Origin: Blastobasis lacticolella
Taxonomy: Eukaryota; Arthropoda; Insecta; Lepidoptera; Blastobasidae
Direction: 5' to 3'
Assembly: GCA_905147135.1 (NCBI GenBank)
Contig: LR990051.1
Location: 15,963,115-16,027,114 of the forward strand
Length of the DNA: 64,000 nt
The notes below the pieces were generated by a model, which saw only the letters and a program-made list of their open reading frames with translations, made no database searches and was not told the origin of the DNA. This document shows positions 30,165-42,596 of the stretch, one piece after another. Made by a program: the position numbers and the translations under genes. Numbering within the stretch: position 1 is the first letter of the stretch; each line of letters opens with the position of its first letter.

Positions 30165-30437
30165 TAGATCATGTAATTACAGTGGAGCAACTGCCATTTG
30201 ATAACCGTGAGCCTGCTACCAGGGGAACCTGACTAGATTTGATCATGGTTACACATATTCAGTCGCCTGAATGTGCAGGTTTCATCCCGATGTTTGCCCT
30301 CCCCGTAAGAGCATCGGTTAGTGTTCAACTAATGTACATAATTCAGAAAAGAGTCATTATACATGGACGCAGTGGGTTTCGGATCCGGTACCTCTCGCTT
30401 GCGAGTCGGATACCTTTACCACTAGGCCACAGACGCT
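30165..30437 (-). repeat. SINE family 1 copy, reverse orientation
   Basis: Carries TTTCATCCCGATGTTTGCCC, GCATCGGTTAGTGTTCAACT and a degraded tRNA-like head (GAGCGTCTGTGGCCTAGTGG on the minus strand). Confidence 0.85.
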
Positions 30438-30687
30438 CTTATGTCGGCGGATGTCTCCTTCACTTGTCCCCTAGATTGTCACCCCTGAATCGGATGCGAG
30501 AGCCAACGGGTTACGACGCGAGGGCGCCGAACACCGAGCGAAGTGGAGAAACAAAGCAGACCCTGGGAGAAGCCGGGATTGACCACTATCATGATGATAA
30601 CGTCGTCACGGTACCAAGTTCAACAACTACCTAAATTAAATCGTACAACTTTACCTACATCTTTTAAAATATACACAATGGCAGTTT

Positions 30688-30740
30688 CTTAAAACTCGTG
30701 CCCGAGATCACAACCGGGACATTAACGCCAAGATAATGAT
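30688..30740 (+). repeat. SINE family 1 tail fragment
   Basis: AGATCACAACCGGGACATTA followed by ACGCCAAGATAATGATT. Confidence 0.75.
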
Positions 30741-30939
30741 TAAAAGTGGTGCAATTAACGCTTGTTTACGTAATATACTTTTGTGTATATAGGCTGATCT
30801 TTGAAGCAATTTTCGCACGATTAATGTTTGTTTGTTTGTGTTATTGAATTAGCCGCGGCCAGCATGGGGCAGTGGGCACGCATCAAGGGTAATCCATTTA
30901 CCGCGGCCGGCATCCAATTACCACGTACGTAGCGCAAGG

Positions 30940-31590
30940 CCATCCCCTTGACTTAACCCGGCTCCTTTGCCAACAACTTTAGGCCCTATGTAGTCACCTG
31001 TTTGACATTCATGCTTCTTCCAATGCTGTCTGTTCAGGCCATCCATTGCGTCTGCTGCGTGCTAAACTTGCAATGGATTGTAAACACTTTGCCACGCTGC
31101 ATCTGGGCGCGATTTCCGAGTTACAGCGAAGGGCTAAGTAAGGCCCAAGAAGCCCTTGCGAGGTTGTCCCTTGACTTAACCGAGCTCCTTTGCTAACAAC
31201 TTTAGGCCCTACGCGTTTGACATTCATGCGTCTTCAAATGCCGGCAGTTCAGGCCATCCACTGCGCATGCTGCGAGCTAAACTTGTAATGGATTAGAGAC
31301 ACTTTGCCACGCTGCGTTCGGGTGCGATTTCCGAGTAAATAGCGAATCGCTAAGTACGGCCCAAGGAGCCTTTGCAAGGTCCCTTTGACTTAACCGGGCT
31401 CTTTTGCCAACAACTTTAGGTCCTGCGGGTTTGACATTCATGCTTCTTTTAATGATGGCCGTTCAGGCCATCCATTGCGCCTGCTGCGTGCTAAACTTGC
31501 ATTAGAGACTGCATTAGAGTAACAGCGAAGGGTTAAGTAAGGCCCAAGAAGCCCTTGCGAGGTTGTCCCCTTGACTTAACTGGGGACATT
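30940..31590. repeat. Tandem array of ~190-220 bp units
   Basis: CCCTTGACTTAAC or close variants recur at 30945, 31168, 31381 and 31568. Each is followed by CGGGCTCCTTTGCCAACAAC-type sequence, TTTGACATTCATGC and CAGGCCATCCA blocks. Three full units and part of a fourth are visible, with spacing of about 223, 213 and 187 bp. Confidence 0.88.
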
Positions 31591-31740
31591 CCTTTTATTG
31601 CGAACATCTTATGGACGCACTTGAGACTGGTAAATGAATTGTCATTGGCCAGGGGTGGGGTCGGATAGTGACGACAAAAATAAAATTCAAAGTTCTAAGT
31701 CCTATAAATTGGTAGTTTCGAAAGTTTATTGCACATAAAA

Positions 31741-31832
31741 TGGAGGTCCATTTTTATGTCACGCCTTTTGAATAGCGGAGCGACGCGTAACATAATATAA
31801 GTGATTCGAAAATGGACCTGATTCTATGAGCA
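31741..31832. repeat. Palindromic repeat, uninterrupted (empty-site) copy
   Basis: AGGTCCATTTTT and AAAATGGACCT arms flank TATGTCACGCCTTTTG..GGAGCGACGCGTAACATAAT. A single TA at 31798-31799 marks the place where the related copy at 28328 carries the 454-bp insertion. Confidence 0.82.
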
Positions 31833-31859
31833 AAAGTTATAAGGTGCTATATAGTTTAT

Positions 31860-32060
31860 CGTGTAGGTATGTCTGCGTATCTGTGTAGGGGTGTGTCTGT
31901 CTGTGGCATCATAGCTCCCGAACGGATGGACCGATTTGGATACGGTTTTCTCTATTTGAAATCCGGTTTGTCGAGATGGCTTCTGATGATGATGATGATG
32001 ACGAGATGGGATCCTTAGCTTTGTTTCATTAAAACCGATTCAGTAGTTTGAAAAATAAAT
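31860..32060 (+). repeat. Dispersed repeat family 4 copy
   Basis: CCCGAACGGATGGACCGATT, a (GAT)n run at 31984-32000 and TTTCATTAAAACCGATTCAG. Confidence 0.75.
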
Positions 32061-33039
32061 GAGTGCGAGTAAGACTTTCTGTCGATTAGGCACGGTTAGG
32101 TTATACACCAGGTATATAGATGATGAAATTACGAGTTTTGGCCTAAATTTTACAAGATAATAAAAAAATTTTTAGATAAGGTATTTTTAAAACAGCAGAG
32201 TATGAAAAATTTCGGGTCCGAACATTCAAAAGCATATAAGTACCCTACAGGGGAGCCCGTGAAGCCTTTAAAAGTACCACTCAATGTTAATCTCCGATAT
32301 TTTGTGTGGGCCGAGATTAGGTGACCTTACCTTATGATTTGTGCGCCCAAAGGAAATGGGTTAATGTTCTGCATAATGGTAAAACAACTGCGAAAGACCT
32401 TACGCCTTGTTCAGGCGTTTATCAGGCCATTGACCTAGATTCCCGATTCTTGAATGCGGTGGTAATAACGAAGTTAGAAATGTTATTAAGCCTACATCGT
32501 TTCGTACGTAAGTGGTAGTGAAGATATTGGGGAAGTTGCCTAATCTATGTTTCCCTGAGGCGTTTGATCTTTTCGTGGATAGTTATTGAATAAAATACCG
32601 AAGATAACTTTGGACCGGATCTTACTACTATGAATCACCAGTTGGCGTAAAAAATTGTTTAAAACCATTAAGGATAAACTTACTTACATCAAGTAATTTA
32701 ATTAAGTAGGTCCTCAGATTAGAGAAAAATCACAAGATTGTAGTATCATGTATTCCTATATATCGACGACGTAGTACCAATACCTCCTAAGTTCCATTTT
32801 GGCGATTTTTAGTTTTTAATGTCAATCGACGCAGAATGCAACTTCGCACGTGCTGGCAAGACCCCTAAGTTTGATATTCAATTTTTCGTAACTTTAAACA
32901 CCAATAGAATAAGCTTTTAAAAAATAAAAATGTGAGACTTTTTTTCGTTTCTTGAAAAGTTGTAATTTTTTAGTTAGGAGATATTGGTACATCGTCGTCG
33001 ATATGGTAGTTTCTATGTATGTATCTATGACTGTATGAT

Positions 33040-33244
33040 CTGTTTAAACTGATTTGTCTTATTTGGTGAACAAACAATGCCCAAAATCACGACTTACCGT
33101 ATCAATCACGCTACGTACACTGTGTATAGATGTCTTGAATTATACAAGACACACATAGAACGTAAATTTCAACGAATACTGCTGCACGTTATCCATTTAA
33201 ATAGATAATTTCGTTAACCAAATAAGACAAGTCAGTCTGGACAG
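33040..33244. mobile_element. 205-bp MITE with ~30-bp inverted repeats, copy 1
   Basis: Starts CTGTTTAAACTGATTTGTCT and ends AAGACAAGTCAGTCTGGACAG-like. The copy at 61332-61536 is the same length in the opposite orientation. Confidence 0.88.
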
Positions 33245-33389
33245 ATTATATGTATGATCTTTTAAACTCCGCAACAGTTTTCAACAATGTTATTTATTCG
33301 TATGGCATTTCAAGTAGTTTAGGTTTAGGTTAATGGGCTCCTTTTTCCGCACTTGAACTCAAACTTGGTCCTTTGTACGTAGTTAAGGC

Positions 33390-33655
33390 GTGCTAATTTA
33401 GCCAGCCCAGCTCCCTCCAGAAGTCCAGCAGTCTCTTCGGACGCTCGCAGATCTCTCGGAGGGACCCTGTTCCTAATGCGATTTTTACCCTGTGGTCCTT
33501 AAGTCCCTCACACTCCAGGACCACATGGGCCGCTGTTTCCTCGTCTACTAGGCATCCCCTGCATAAAGGGCTGTCCGTAGCTCCTATCATGAACAGTAGT
33601 TTGTTCAGGGGGAGGTCTCCTGTTATTGTGCCAACTACTGTCCTGAGTTAAGTAG
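33390..33655 (-). mobile_element. Non-LTR retrotransposon fragment (C-terminal RT/RNase H region)
   Basis: On the minus strand it reads LRTVVGTITGDLPLNKLLF, then SPLCRGCLVDEETAAHVVLE, CEGLKDHRV and LREICERPKRLLDFWRELGW before a stop. This is the zinc-binding C..C..H..C tail region found at the end of many insect non-LTR polyproteins, after RNase H. Only the last ~85 codons survive, so it is an inactive 5'-truncated fragment. Confidence 0.85.
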
Positions 33656-34252
33656 TATACACATCACAAACTATTTTTCTTCCTCAAATTCTGTATTCAG
33701 AGGATTGCGTCATTTTTAAGGGTGAACAGGTCTGCCGGTTTTCAATAAAAGATAGACTGATTCAAGGGGAAGGTTTACAAGCAAGAAAAAAGGGTAGGCA
33801 GGGGTAAAATAGGTGTTCGTGAATGAACTTGCTCCGGGTCCACTAGTAAGTAATAATTTATTTCGTTATTCCAAAGTCGGTAGCTACTGCCGGTAAGTTT
33901 TCCGTGCGATATGCGCTGCCCCTAAGGCTTGACTGGACCCATTTTAGCTGACGGTCGAATTAATTAGTACAGCTTTAGCGGCCGGCATTTTTGAAATAAC
34001 AATGTTACGTGTGTTCAAATGGCCGAGTTTCTTTGTTTTTTGTTGTTGTTAGTACTTATACTTACAGCTGTAATTGGCAATTTACATTGGACGACCGAGA
34101 GTGACAACAAGAACTCAAAAACATAAAACATTTACAACTGAAAGCTTTTAACGGGTTAAAGGTGGTTTTATATTCCACATTTTATGACAATACAGTACTA
34201 ATTGTTTAATTGGAGAAAGACTTAACCTTTATTAAAGTTATGACTCATCATA

Positions 34253-34335
34253 TCATATCAGCCGAAAGACGCCCACTACTGGGCATAGGCCTCCCCCAGA
34301 AATCTCCACAAAGGCCGGTTCTGTGCCTTCGCATC
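34253..34335 (-). repeat. 3' end of an RTE-like non-LTR element
   Basis: CAGCCGAAAGACGCCCACTA, CTGGGCATAGGCCTCCCCCA and a TCATATCATATCA end. The matching piece in the other orientation is at 51540-51632. Confidence 0.7.
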
Positions 34336-34654
34336 CAGCTGGTTCCTGGTCATTACATTTACCACCTTATGGGCCTACCCTCGCTGCGTCTTCCGGTACA
34401 TGGTTGCCATTCGAGAACTTTACCCTTTTGAAGTTGTGACTAGTGAAGAAGTAAGTAAAAGCACATGGGAGTACGGGTCTAATACGCCATTCCGAAACTC
34501 TATTTATAGAAAGACATTTCCAGGTTGACAGTTAACCGATAGATTAAATTAGCGATAACTTGTTTCCCTGATTGCTTATTTCACCGATGGTCCTTTCACC
34601 GAAAAAGTTTTTCTCGACAAATCAGTACAGCGGTGGTTGACTTTCTTTATACCT

Positions 34655-34715
34655 ATATTCTGCTTACTATCAGGCAGGCTGTAAGCTTATTTGCCACCTT
34701 AGTGGTATATTCAAC
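34655..34715. repeat. Family 5 repeat fragment
   Basis: CTTACTATCAGGCAGGCTGT and CACCTTAGTGGTATATTCAA resemble 23005-23060. Confidence 0.5.
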
Positions 34716-34861
34716 TTTTACTGTGACTCCTCTCATCATCACTAAAAACGTCAAAACCTTGAAAGATAGGAAAAATAAAGAAATATAAAATTTGTATCAA
34801 AAATTTGCCCCCTTAAGGCGATATAGCCCCATGTCAGTAATTAGACTTAGGTTTGTAGGTA

Positions 34862-35140
34862 CGTGTGGTGTCCGGCATGGCCGTGTGGTGCCTAGCGTGT
34901 CTAGGTGTGAATAGCACCAACCCCTTACACTCATGGGTGTCGCACAAGGCGACTAATATTTTTGAGACTAAAGATCAAGAGTCTCCGTAGTCTGTAAAAT
35001 GGGCAGCTGCATTGTTATATTTAAACACTGCGATCTCCAACCCGCCTGCCAAGCGTAGAGATTATGGCAATAACCTCCCCTTTCGTGGGAGAGGTCCTAA
35101 GTCCTGCAGTAGCATGTTACGGGCTGTGATGATGATTATG
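34862..35140 (+). repeat. Dispersed repeat family 3 copy
   Basis: GTGTGGTGTCCGGCATGGCC, CCAACCCCTTACACTCATGG, TCCCCTTTCGTGGGAGAGGT, ending GATGATGATTATG. Opposite orientation to the other five copies. Confidence 0.85.
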
Positions 35141-35897
35141 TAGGTACGTCGACCCTACAAACCGTAACACTAGCGGTACAAGTCATGAGCTTATCAGGCT
35201 TAAATTTTGATGGAGTCCTATCACCTTGTTATTATAACGTCTTAAGCTTTAAAACAACATGATATCAGCGATTTGATGAGCATTTCCGCAGACACTGTTT
35301 ATACTTGTAAGAGTAGGTACTGTACTTAACACAAAATATTTAAAACAAAATATTATATACATTGTTTCTGTTTAATTTAGGTCATTATGGTTTTTAAAAT
35401 TAGTACACGATGAGTCAATGTACACGATAATTTTGTGATAACTAAAGTGTTTAATGCGATAAAATAGTGATTTTAACATTATAATTAAGAAGATACTTAG
35501 TTATAACTGACAAGGGCAACAACAATGTCTTACGATTGAATGTAAAGTTACGTTTATAACTTAATCCTTATAAGCAATATTAAATAAAACAGGAATAAAA
35601 TTACATATTTGGATCTGGATAGGTGTTTTTTACCGACGAAGACGCAGGCAATCTAATACATTAATAATTATTTAAAAAAAATGGCATACAGAAAATGTCG
35701 AAACGGCATTTTCCCTAATAGTGATAATTAACGCTGCGGAAAAACTTCGCGAAGTTTGCCAACGCTTCAGTTATTTACGCGCGAACTTTTTCTACAGCTG
35801 GAATGTAGGAATGGCACGTCCTGAATTATAATGATATATGAACATGAAACGGTGTACGGAACGAGTTAACTACAAGGTAATCTAACTAAAGCGGAAC

Positions 35898-36235
35898 TGC
35901 GTCGGTGGTTACGGTATCCGACTCGTACGCGAGAGGTACCGGGTTCGAATCTCACTGAGGCTATGTACCAATGACTCTTTTCTGAGTTATGTACATTAGA
36001 TGAATACTAACCGATGCTCTTACGGTGACGGAAAATATCGTGATGAAATCTGCACATTCCGGTGACTGTGTAACCATGATCCAATTTGGTCAGGTTCCCC
36101 TGATCGCAGTGTCATGGAGGTCAGATGGCAGTCGCTTTACTGTAATTACCTGATCTGCCAAATCCTGGATCATGGTCAAAGCGGACCCCGGGCCCTCGCG
36201 CGCGAGATCATAACCGTATATTAACGCCCAGATGA
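35898..36235 (+). repeat. SINE family 1, complete copy
   Basis: Head GCGTCGGTGGTTACGGTATC..CCGGGTTCGAATCTCAC, body with GAGTTATGTACATTAGATGA, tail GGCCCTCGCGCGCGAGATCA. Confidence 0.88.
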
Positions 36236-37394
36236 TTATTTTAAGGTAATCTAAACGAGATAGAACTATCTATTGTATAGAACTAACGAGCATTGTAATT
36301 ATAACAGTACTATTAAACTAATTTAATCGTGATGGTTATTGTTACATGAAAATCGGTTCTGTAGCTTAATAAATATTTCAGTACATACAAAAAATAAAAA
36401 ATAAAAACTTCACTCTCATGACCGCGTGTTACTCATCCGACCTAATTCCAGACAATTTCTGTCACAGTCTCGCACCTAATTACTGGAAACTAGGCAGGCT
36501 ACTGTACAAAACTCGGTGTGACAGCCCACATCCTGCAGCAGCCCTGCCACTCGACAGATCAAAGCAGACCCATACACCGGATCACGCCAATTATACGACA
36601 TGTAGATATATACTCGTCGTTTGATCTCCGATGACCCGCAAAAGTATTTTTATAACCCAATCACGATAAGATCGATGTATTGATCCGAGTTTAAATGCTC
36701 TCGGTCGGTGTTGAAGTGATTCAATCGTTTATGTAAACAGATTAAATCAGTGCTCTAATCTGCTGTTCCGTTTAGAGTATTTATGAGAGTTTTCAGCTGC
36801 TAACAATTTATGGAAGAAACCAGCGCAGTTGTTAAAAGTTGTGCGCAATTTCAAGAACAATAATGGTGGTCTAAGGTCCGGCCACAGTAATATCTTTCCT
36901 CATCTGTTTTTAGTTACTTAACATGATTATAACCAAAGATCAAGTATTTAAGTACTAATATCTAGTAAGTACAGTTAAATACATATAACCTATCGGACAG
37001 TAAAACGTCGTGCACTCCCAACCAAGTTTACTAGACCAATTTTAATGAAACATAGCTATGAACCATCTAGATTAAACTAGTTTAATAAGAAAACGGCATC
37101 GAATCCGGTGACACCATTCCACTCTTTTTTCGTCGCTGGTTAAAAAATACGTTTCCACGTAATGTAATTCTACTTTAACCGTTTCCCGGGGGTTGGAATA
37201 AATTCCTACGAGTACCTTTGAAAGGGCAGAGGGCATCGCATTATGCAGTCGTGACATTTCTACGCGTAACAGGCAGCGTTCAGAAGCTCAAAGAGAGGCA
37301 GCGTCCATCTGTCCGGGCCTCGAGCTCATGAATGAATAAATGAATGACTAAAAATTCCTTATTGCACATAAAGAGAAATAACTAACCTAACCGA
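36236..37394. other. Unassigned AT-rich DNA
   Basis: No gene recognised. 37015-37260 weakly resembles family 4 in reverse (CCAATTTTAATGAAACATAG). Confidence 0.45.
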
Positions 37395-37620
37395 TAGAAA
37401 AAGTCGGATAACCCCCGACCAAGTTTTCTTCAAACTTAAATATTTCCTAAACTACTGAACCGATTTTAATGAAACAAAGCTAAGAAGCATCTCTATGAAA
37501 TTGGCTTTCAAATAAAGCAAACCGCATCGAAATCAGTTACTCCGTTCGCGAGCTACGATGGTACAGACTGACACACCCATTTACAGATCCACAGATACAT
37601 ATGTCAAACTTATCCCCTCT
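37395..37620 (-). repeat. Dispersed repeat family 4 copy
   Basis: Contains TGAACCGATTTTAATGAAAC, AAATTGGCTTTCAAATAAAG and GAGCTACGATGGTACAGACT. Confidence 0.75.
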
Positions 37621-37782
37621 TTTTTCGTTGGGGCGTTAGTATCAATACTGTGGTGGGGGGTCCACGATCCACGCCCATAGTAGAGTGCCACAAACCCACC
37701 TGACCCGATGGCAGCGTCGCTGTTGTTGGCATCGAAATGACATTTCAAAATAGCAACACTTACTTCCAGTTTTGGCCACCTG

Positions 37783-38352
37783 TAGGCTAATTACGTAACT
37801 CCTTTGCTAACAATTCTCTGATTTCATTTACTGAAATTTATTTATTTAACATTTATTGTGCACAATAAATAGTATACAAAATAGACATACAGAAAAAAAT
37901 CACAACAGGTATAGCTTATTTCTAAAGAAATATCTTCCAGCCGACCAACGGAAGAGAGAGGTCAAAATCGAGAGGCAGATGGCGTGCACCTTAAATTTAC
38001 TTACCTACTATAGTGCAACGAAATATAAATACATACGCCATACATAATAGTACATAGTACATACATATATGTATAAATAATATAAATATATATATACATA
38101 TACATATCATGGATAACAAATGGAAAGATAGTGCTCTTTTACTCGTTTTTTAAACGTATCAGGCGAAGGACTGGAAATTATTACATTTGAGATTACGTTT
38201 CATCGATCATCGATTTCATGGGTTCAGTTGCTAACAAAGTTCCATTGCAATAAACCGAAACTATTCAATGGATCATACGTAATAGCATAAGTAACAATTT
38301 CAATAACTGAAATCAGAGAATTGTTGGCAACAGAGTTACGTAACTAGCCTAT
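37783..38352. mobile_element. MITE-like element with ~45-bp inverted repeats, ~570 bp
   Basis: Left GTAGGCTAATTACGTAACTC then TTTGCTAACAATTCTCTGAT; right ATCAGAGAATTGTTGGCAAC then GAGTTACGTAACTAGCC. The interior is AT-rich and includes a TATATACATATACATA-type microsatellite. Confidence 0.7.
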
Positions 38353-38739
38353 GGGTCAAATAAGTCTGTGGCACTTTACGTAGCGTTGTGAACGCACCTA
38401 CGCCGTAAAGATCAGCGTTTTAATCAAAATTAAAGCGGCTAAGAGTTACGAGCCAGCGATGCGATGGAATGGAGACCCTAAATCACTAGGACGCAAATGA
38501 AACGTAGACAATTCACAATGGGGGAGTCTCTTCGTATATTATGTACAGTCGGCTGCAGAGTCAATTGACACCCCTAGCACATATATAAAATTATTAAATG
38601 TATGGTACGAGGGTCAAAAAATTAGATACAATGGATTGCTAATTAGAAGCTTTCACATAATGTGGTGTTGGTTCTTGAGCGCATAGCTATCCCACTATTA
38701 TAACTATTAAATATTACTATATTTAAAATACTATAAAAA

Positions 38740-38950
38740 AAAATCACTAAAATTGGGGTGCGCTGAAAACCAGCGCCACTGCCTCAGTCGTTGCATTATG
38801 CTGAGTGCGGCCCATTGCACTTCTCCATGGCATGGATAATGACTATTTGTATCTATTTTTATGATTAATTATTGATTTTATGTTTTGTCTTGTATCTTTT
38901 GTACTTTTTGTGCCTTGGAAGCAAGTGCAATAAACACATTTTACTTTGGT
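38740..38950 (+). repeat. Probable non-LTR 3' tail
   Basis: GGTGCGCTGAAAACCAGCGC.. and GTGCCTTGGAAGCAAGTGCA followed by an AATAAA-type signal. A diverged relative (TTTTCTGAAAACCAGCGC) lies at 55035-55110. Confidence 0.55.
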
Positions 38951-39229
38951 TTACTATACATTAGTAATATTATAAATGTGATGTTTCTGTTTGTTACATT
39001 TTCAAGCGTAACTGATGAACGGATTTGGAAGAAATCTGGTAAGTAGTTAGATTCTGGTTTCAAATACTTAGTGCCGGCATATTTCTTTCGCCAAATTTAT
39101 TGCTGTCCTAGTCACACTCTATGTTAAATACTTTTATTATTGTTTTGTTGTGTGTGTGGATGGACTTCGGACATACCTATCCATTTCAGTACTTAACACA
39201 ACACAAATATAATTTCCCACAAAAAGAAC

Positions 39230-41560
39230 CCATTTAAATACACAACTGAAGATGATTTGCACACAAAATGTTTAAATAAACTTGTTCTAACGAGCAATCA
39301 AATAAACATATACTCCGCTCATAACATGAAACGATTTTAAAAATATTGGAAAGGCTCCGCGCTACGTTTGCACTGGTAGTCTTTAAAAAATAGTAGCTGT
39401 CTGTCATAATGTTATTCGAAATTATAATATGTTTTTGTATGCCCAGGCAAGTGTAAGCACAATCAAATTCATAGTTGGCCATTTTAATTTGTAGGGCCGA
39501 TTGCACCAATCACCAACGTTAAGTGAGAACTAGAGTCGCTAAGTTACTCTTTAACTTTATGACACCGATTTTGTGACGCTCAAATCTTAAGGCGTCGACT
39601 TAAGGGTCGCCTTACTCGTAGTTAAGTGAAATCGGGCATTAGTCTGCCTAAATTTTCTAAAACTGCCTACATGGTAGATCACGTTACGGACGATAGGAGG
39701 GTTGCGAATACTTTAACTGCCGGCGATTGAGGCCTACGACAAATTAAAATGGTCGGCAGGTAAAGCATTCGTGGTACCTAACTCTACTAGTGTCCACTAA
39801 CAGTGATGATTACTTAGCATCAGGTGTCCCGTTCGCTCGTTTGCTTATTTGTATTTCGTTTGAACACGACGGGAATCTAAATTGGAGACGAGAACCTATT
39901 ATTGTCGTGATGCCAAAATTGCCATCAACCGGCGCCACAAAAAAGCGCGTATTTTCACTATAGTGTAAAAAGGATTTAAAAATAAAATTCAAGTGAACAC
40001 TTTCGGTCGCGTGCTGGCCGGACAGATGCACGGAATCTCCACTTTATTTATACTGGCCATTTGTCATTCGGCGCGGGAACCGTCGGATTTTTGTGTAGCC
40101 GTTAAAATAGACGGCCCTCTTCCCGCCACTTACTACTGCTTTATTATTGCCCAGTTTCAGCGCTGTACGAGAAATATGAGGACACATTTATTAGCCCCAT
40201 TCGGGGATTTTAAGCCGCTTTCCTTGCATCCTGTCAGAAGGCGTTAGTTTGACTTTTAGGGGCGTGTGACAGGTTGATGAACAATAGTGAAATTTCTTGG
40301 CTATTTGACAAATGACGGCAGTTCTAACGAATATAGGAATTCTGTGACGCGACTCATCAGACGGTGAGGCGTTATGATTTAGAATTATCGGGGAACTCTC
40401 CGCTTTGATGTGTCGAGATGCGTCTCGGTAAAGGTCGGCTAGGGCGTTGACATTACACTTCCGAAGCCATAAAAGTTTTATGGCCGTGCAAACTGCCAGC
40501 TTCATATCCCTCGAAGATGATTTGCGAGATCCGACGCGGAAAATTAGGTTTGTTTAGCAAACATGGCCGAGATTACGGTTATCGTTATCGCGACGAGAAA
40601 AACCAAGTTCAAGGTTTATCATATCGCATACAGTTTATGTTTCAGATGAATTGTGTTATCGCTGGTGCTGAACCCGAGATGTTTTCCGCCAATGAAGTAG
40701 GCGACGGCTTTGCCAGGATTACGTAAATACGGCGTGTTTTGGTGACGATAAAGTCGTGAAGTCACCACTCAAATATTCTAAAATAAGATCTCATTTTTTG
40801 TCGTTTCATCTCTTTTATTTTTGTAATAATCTTCCCGAAGATGAGTTTTGGCGGAAGCGAATTGCGTAGCTGCGATGAAGCGGCGCTGGACCGTGACCGG
40901 CGGACGGATGTCAAAATAAAAGTGATGGATTGGAGATTATTTTCAGATCGGTCTCCACTACCGTCTGACAGGGCGTGTTACTGAAGCATCCAGGAAACTC
41001 TCTTTATTAATAGAAGCTGTCGCGAAAGAAATTAATACCGGCAGAACTGCGAAAAACATTGATATATCCCGTTGACATTTCTAAAAAAAATACCGGTCAT
41101 ATTCAGATTATCCCACCAATCAACTCCAGATTACTGGCGTAATGACAAAATACCAAGCGCGGCCAGATCAAAAGATGATAAACTTTCGCGTTTCACCGCC
41201 GTCGGAGTCTCGTTGCGCGAACCATGTGCGCCGCCGAGAATAGAGTTTACAATCGGCCGGTAGCCGCCGGCGCAGCTTGTCGGTTGTCGCGCTATGCGAC
41301 ACGGCGGTATATTTAGACTATGGTAAAATTAGCGCACTCACATGGCACGGTTAGCGGGACACTGTTTTGAAGACACGCTGGTTAACTGAGGTAAACTTCC
41401 GCGGCGGTTAAACGGTAGCCTTAGCCGTTTGGTGCGATTCGCCCCGATGGCGGCTAATTGCAGTGACGTAATTGGCTTAGAGAATTTGTCGGATGCTAAT
41501 GAATTGTCGCGGTTGTAAAGCTTAAAGAATTATTGGTATTCAATGCTTATTTGTTTGTGT
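39230..41560. other. Repeat-poor, moderately GC-richer block, function unknown
   Basis: Unlike its neighbours, this stretch shows none of the dispersed families. It has short open frames on both strands (for example minus 40191-40505) with no recognised similarity. It could hold regulatory DNA or 5' UTR exons of slo; the sequence alone does not decide. Confidence 0.35.
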
Positions 41561-42284
41561 TAAAAATGAATATTGATTTTATACTACTGTACAAGAGTGT
41601 TATAGACTGGGACAGTAGTTATGTGAAAATTCGGCACCATGAAGATAGAGCGATTTGTTCCGAAGCCATTTGCTCTTTTTGTGTCATAAATAAATTTTTC
41701 GTCACATGATATGTTAGTTATTTAAAGTCAGGGCTTCGATTCTGGTACGGAAATCGTCTCAGTTGCAGTAACATTACAATTGCATTGCATGTCAAACATG
41801 TGATTGTTATTCAAATGACAGATGTTGAGTTGCAACTTTCATAAGTTCGAACTATCCACAATTCGTTTTCTGGTACTTTAGTTGCATTGTGGTTTTATAT
41901 GGCTGTTGGTACTCCAATAAATAAATAAATTACTAAGTTGCATCTTTCTTGGTTGTCAAACTGCCTTCAATTATGTCAACGAAAACATATCAAAGGTCGA
42001 ACAATGATTTAACTGCAATTTAACTGGGATGATGCTGCGATGCTACTGTGACTGACTCGATACCTCGACGTAGTTATAGCAACATCACAGTTACACTGCA
42101 ACATAATAACAACTGCATTGCACACCAGAATCGGTACCCTGGGGTAGGAAGGCACTATCTAGTGTGACAAGTTATAATCCTGACTGACTTATAACTGCCT
42201 TATAACGATAGCTTAATAAATATTTAACTGTCTTATTCTCTTTCTTGTTGATTATTTAATAGAAATACCGAAGTAAATGAATCC
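41561..42284. other. Unassigned DNA
   Basis: AT-rich; no gene, repeat family or inverted repeat recognised. Confidence 0.4.
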
Positions 42285-42375
42285 CAGGGTTCGAATCTCA
42301 CTACCGCGATATACCAATGACTCTTTTCTGAGTTATGTACATTAGTTGACTACTAACCGATGCTGCATCGACAGT
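42285..42375 (+). repeat. SINE family 1 head fragment
   Basis: AGGGTTCGAATCTCACTACC, ACTCTTTTCTGAGTTATGTA and ACTAACCGATGCT. Confidence 0.8.
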
Positions 42376-42596
42376 CATGTACCTATGTTAATGTTAATTA
42401 TGCAACTTTTAACATGTAAAGGTTTTTAAAAAGATTGAAGAAGGCATGGATTATAAATTATATTAGAAACTCTAGTCATTCGAAGTACTGCTGAGCTACA
42501 GAAGATGCCTACGAAGCGATTATTACTACTACTTATTATGATTACTACCTTAATGTGACTATTTGGCGCAGTAATAATAGAAAAGAATCAAAAAGA

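Noticed and set aside
35898..35970. Possible Leu/Ser tRNA gene
   Set aside because: Head of SINE family 1; the same downstream body occurs in at least four other copies.
37290..37340. GTCCATCTGTCCGGGCCTCG as a possible antisense of the missing slo GELISGQT exon
   Set aside because: Translation on the minus strand does not give the conserved DWAGELISGQ sequence in any frame.
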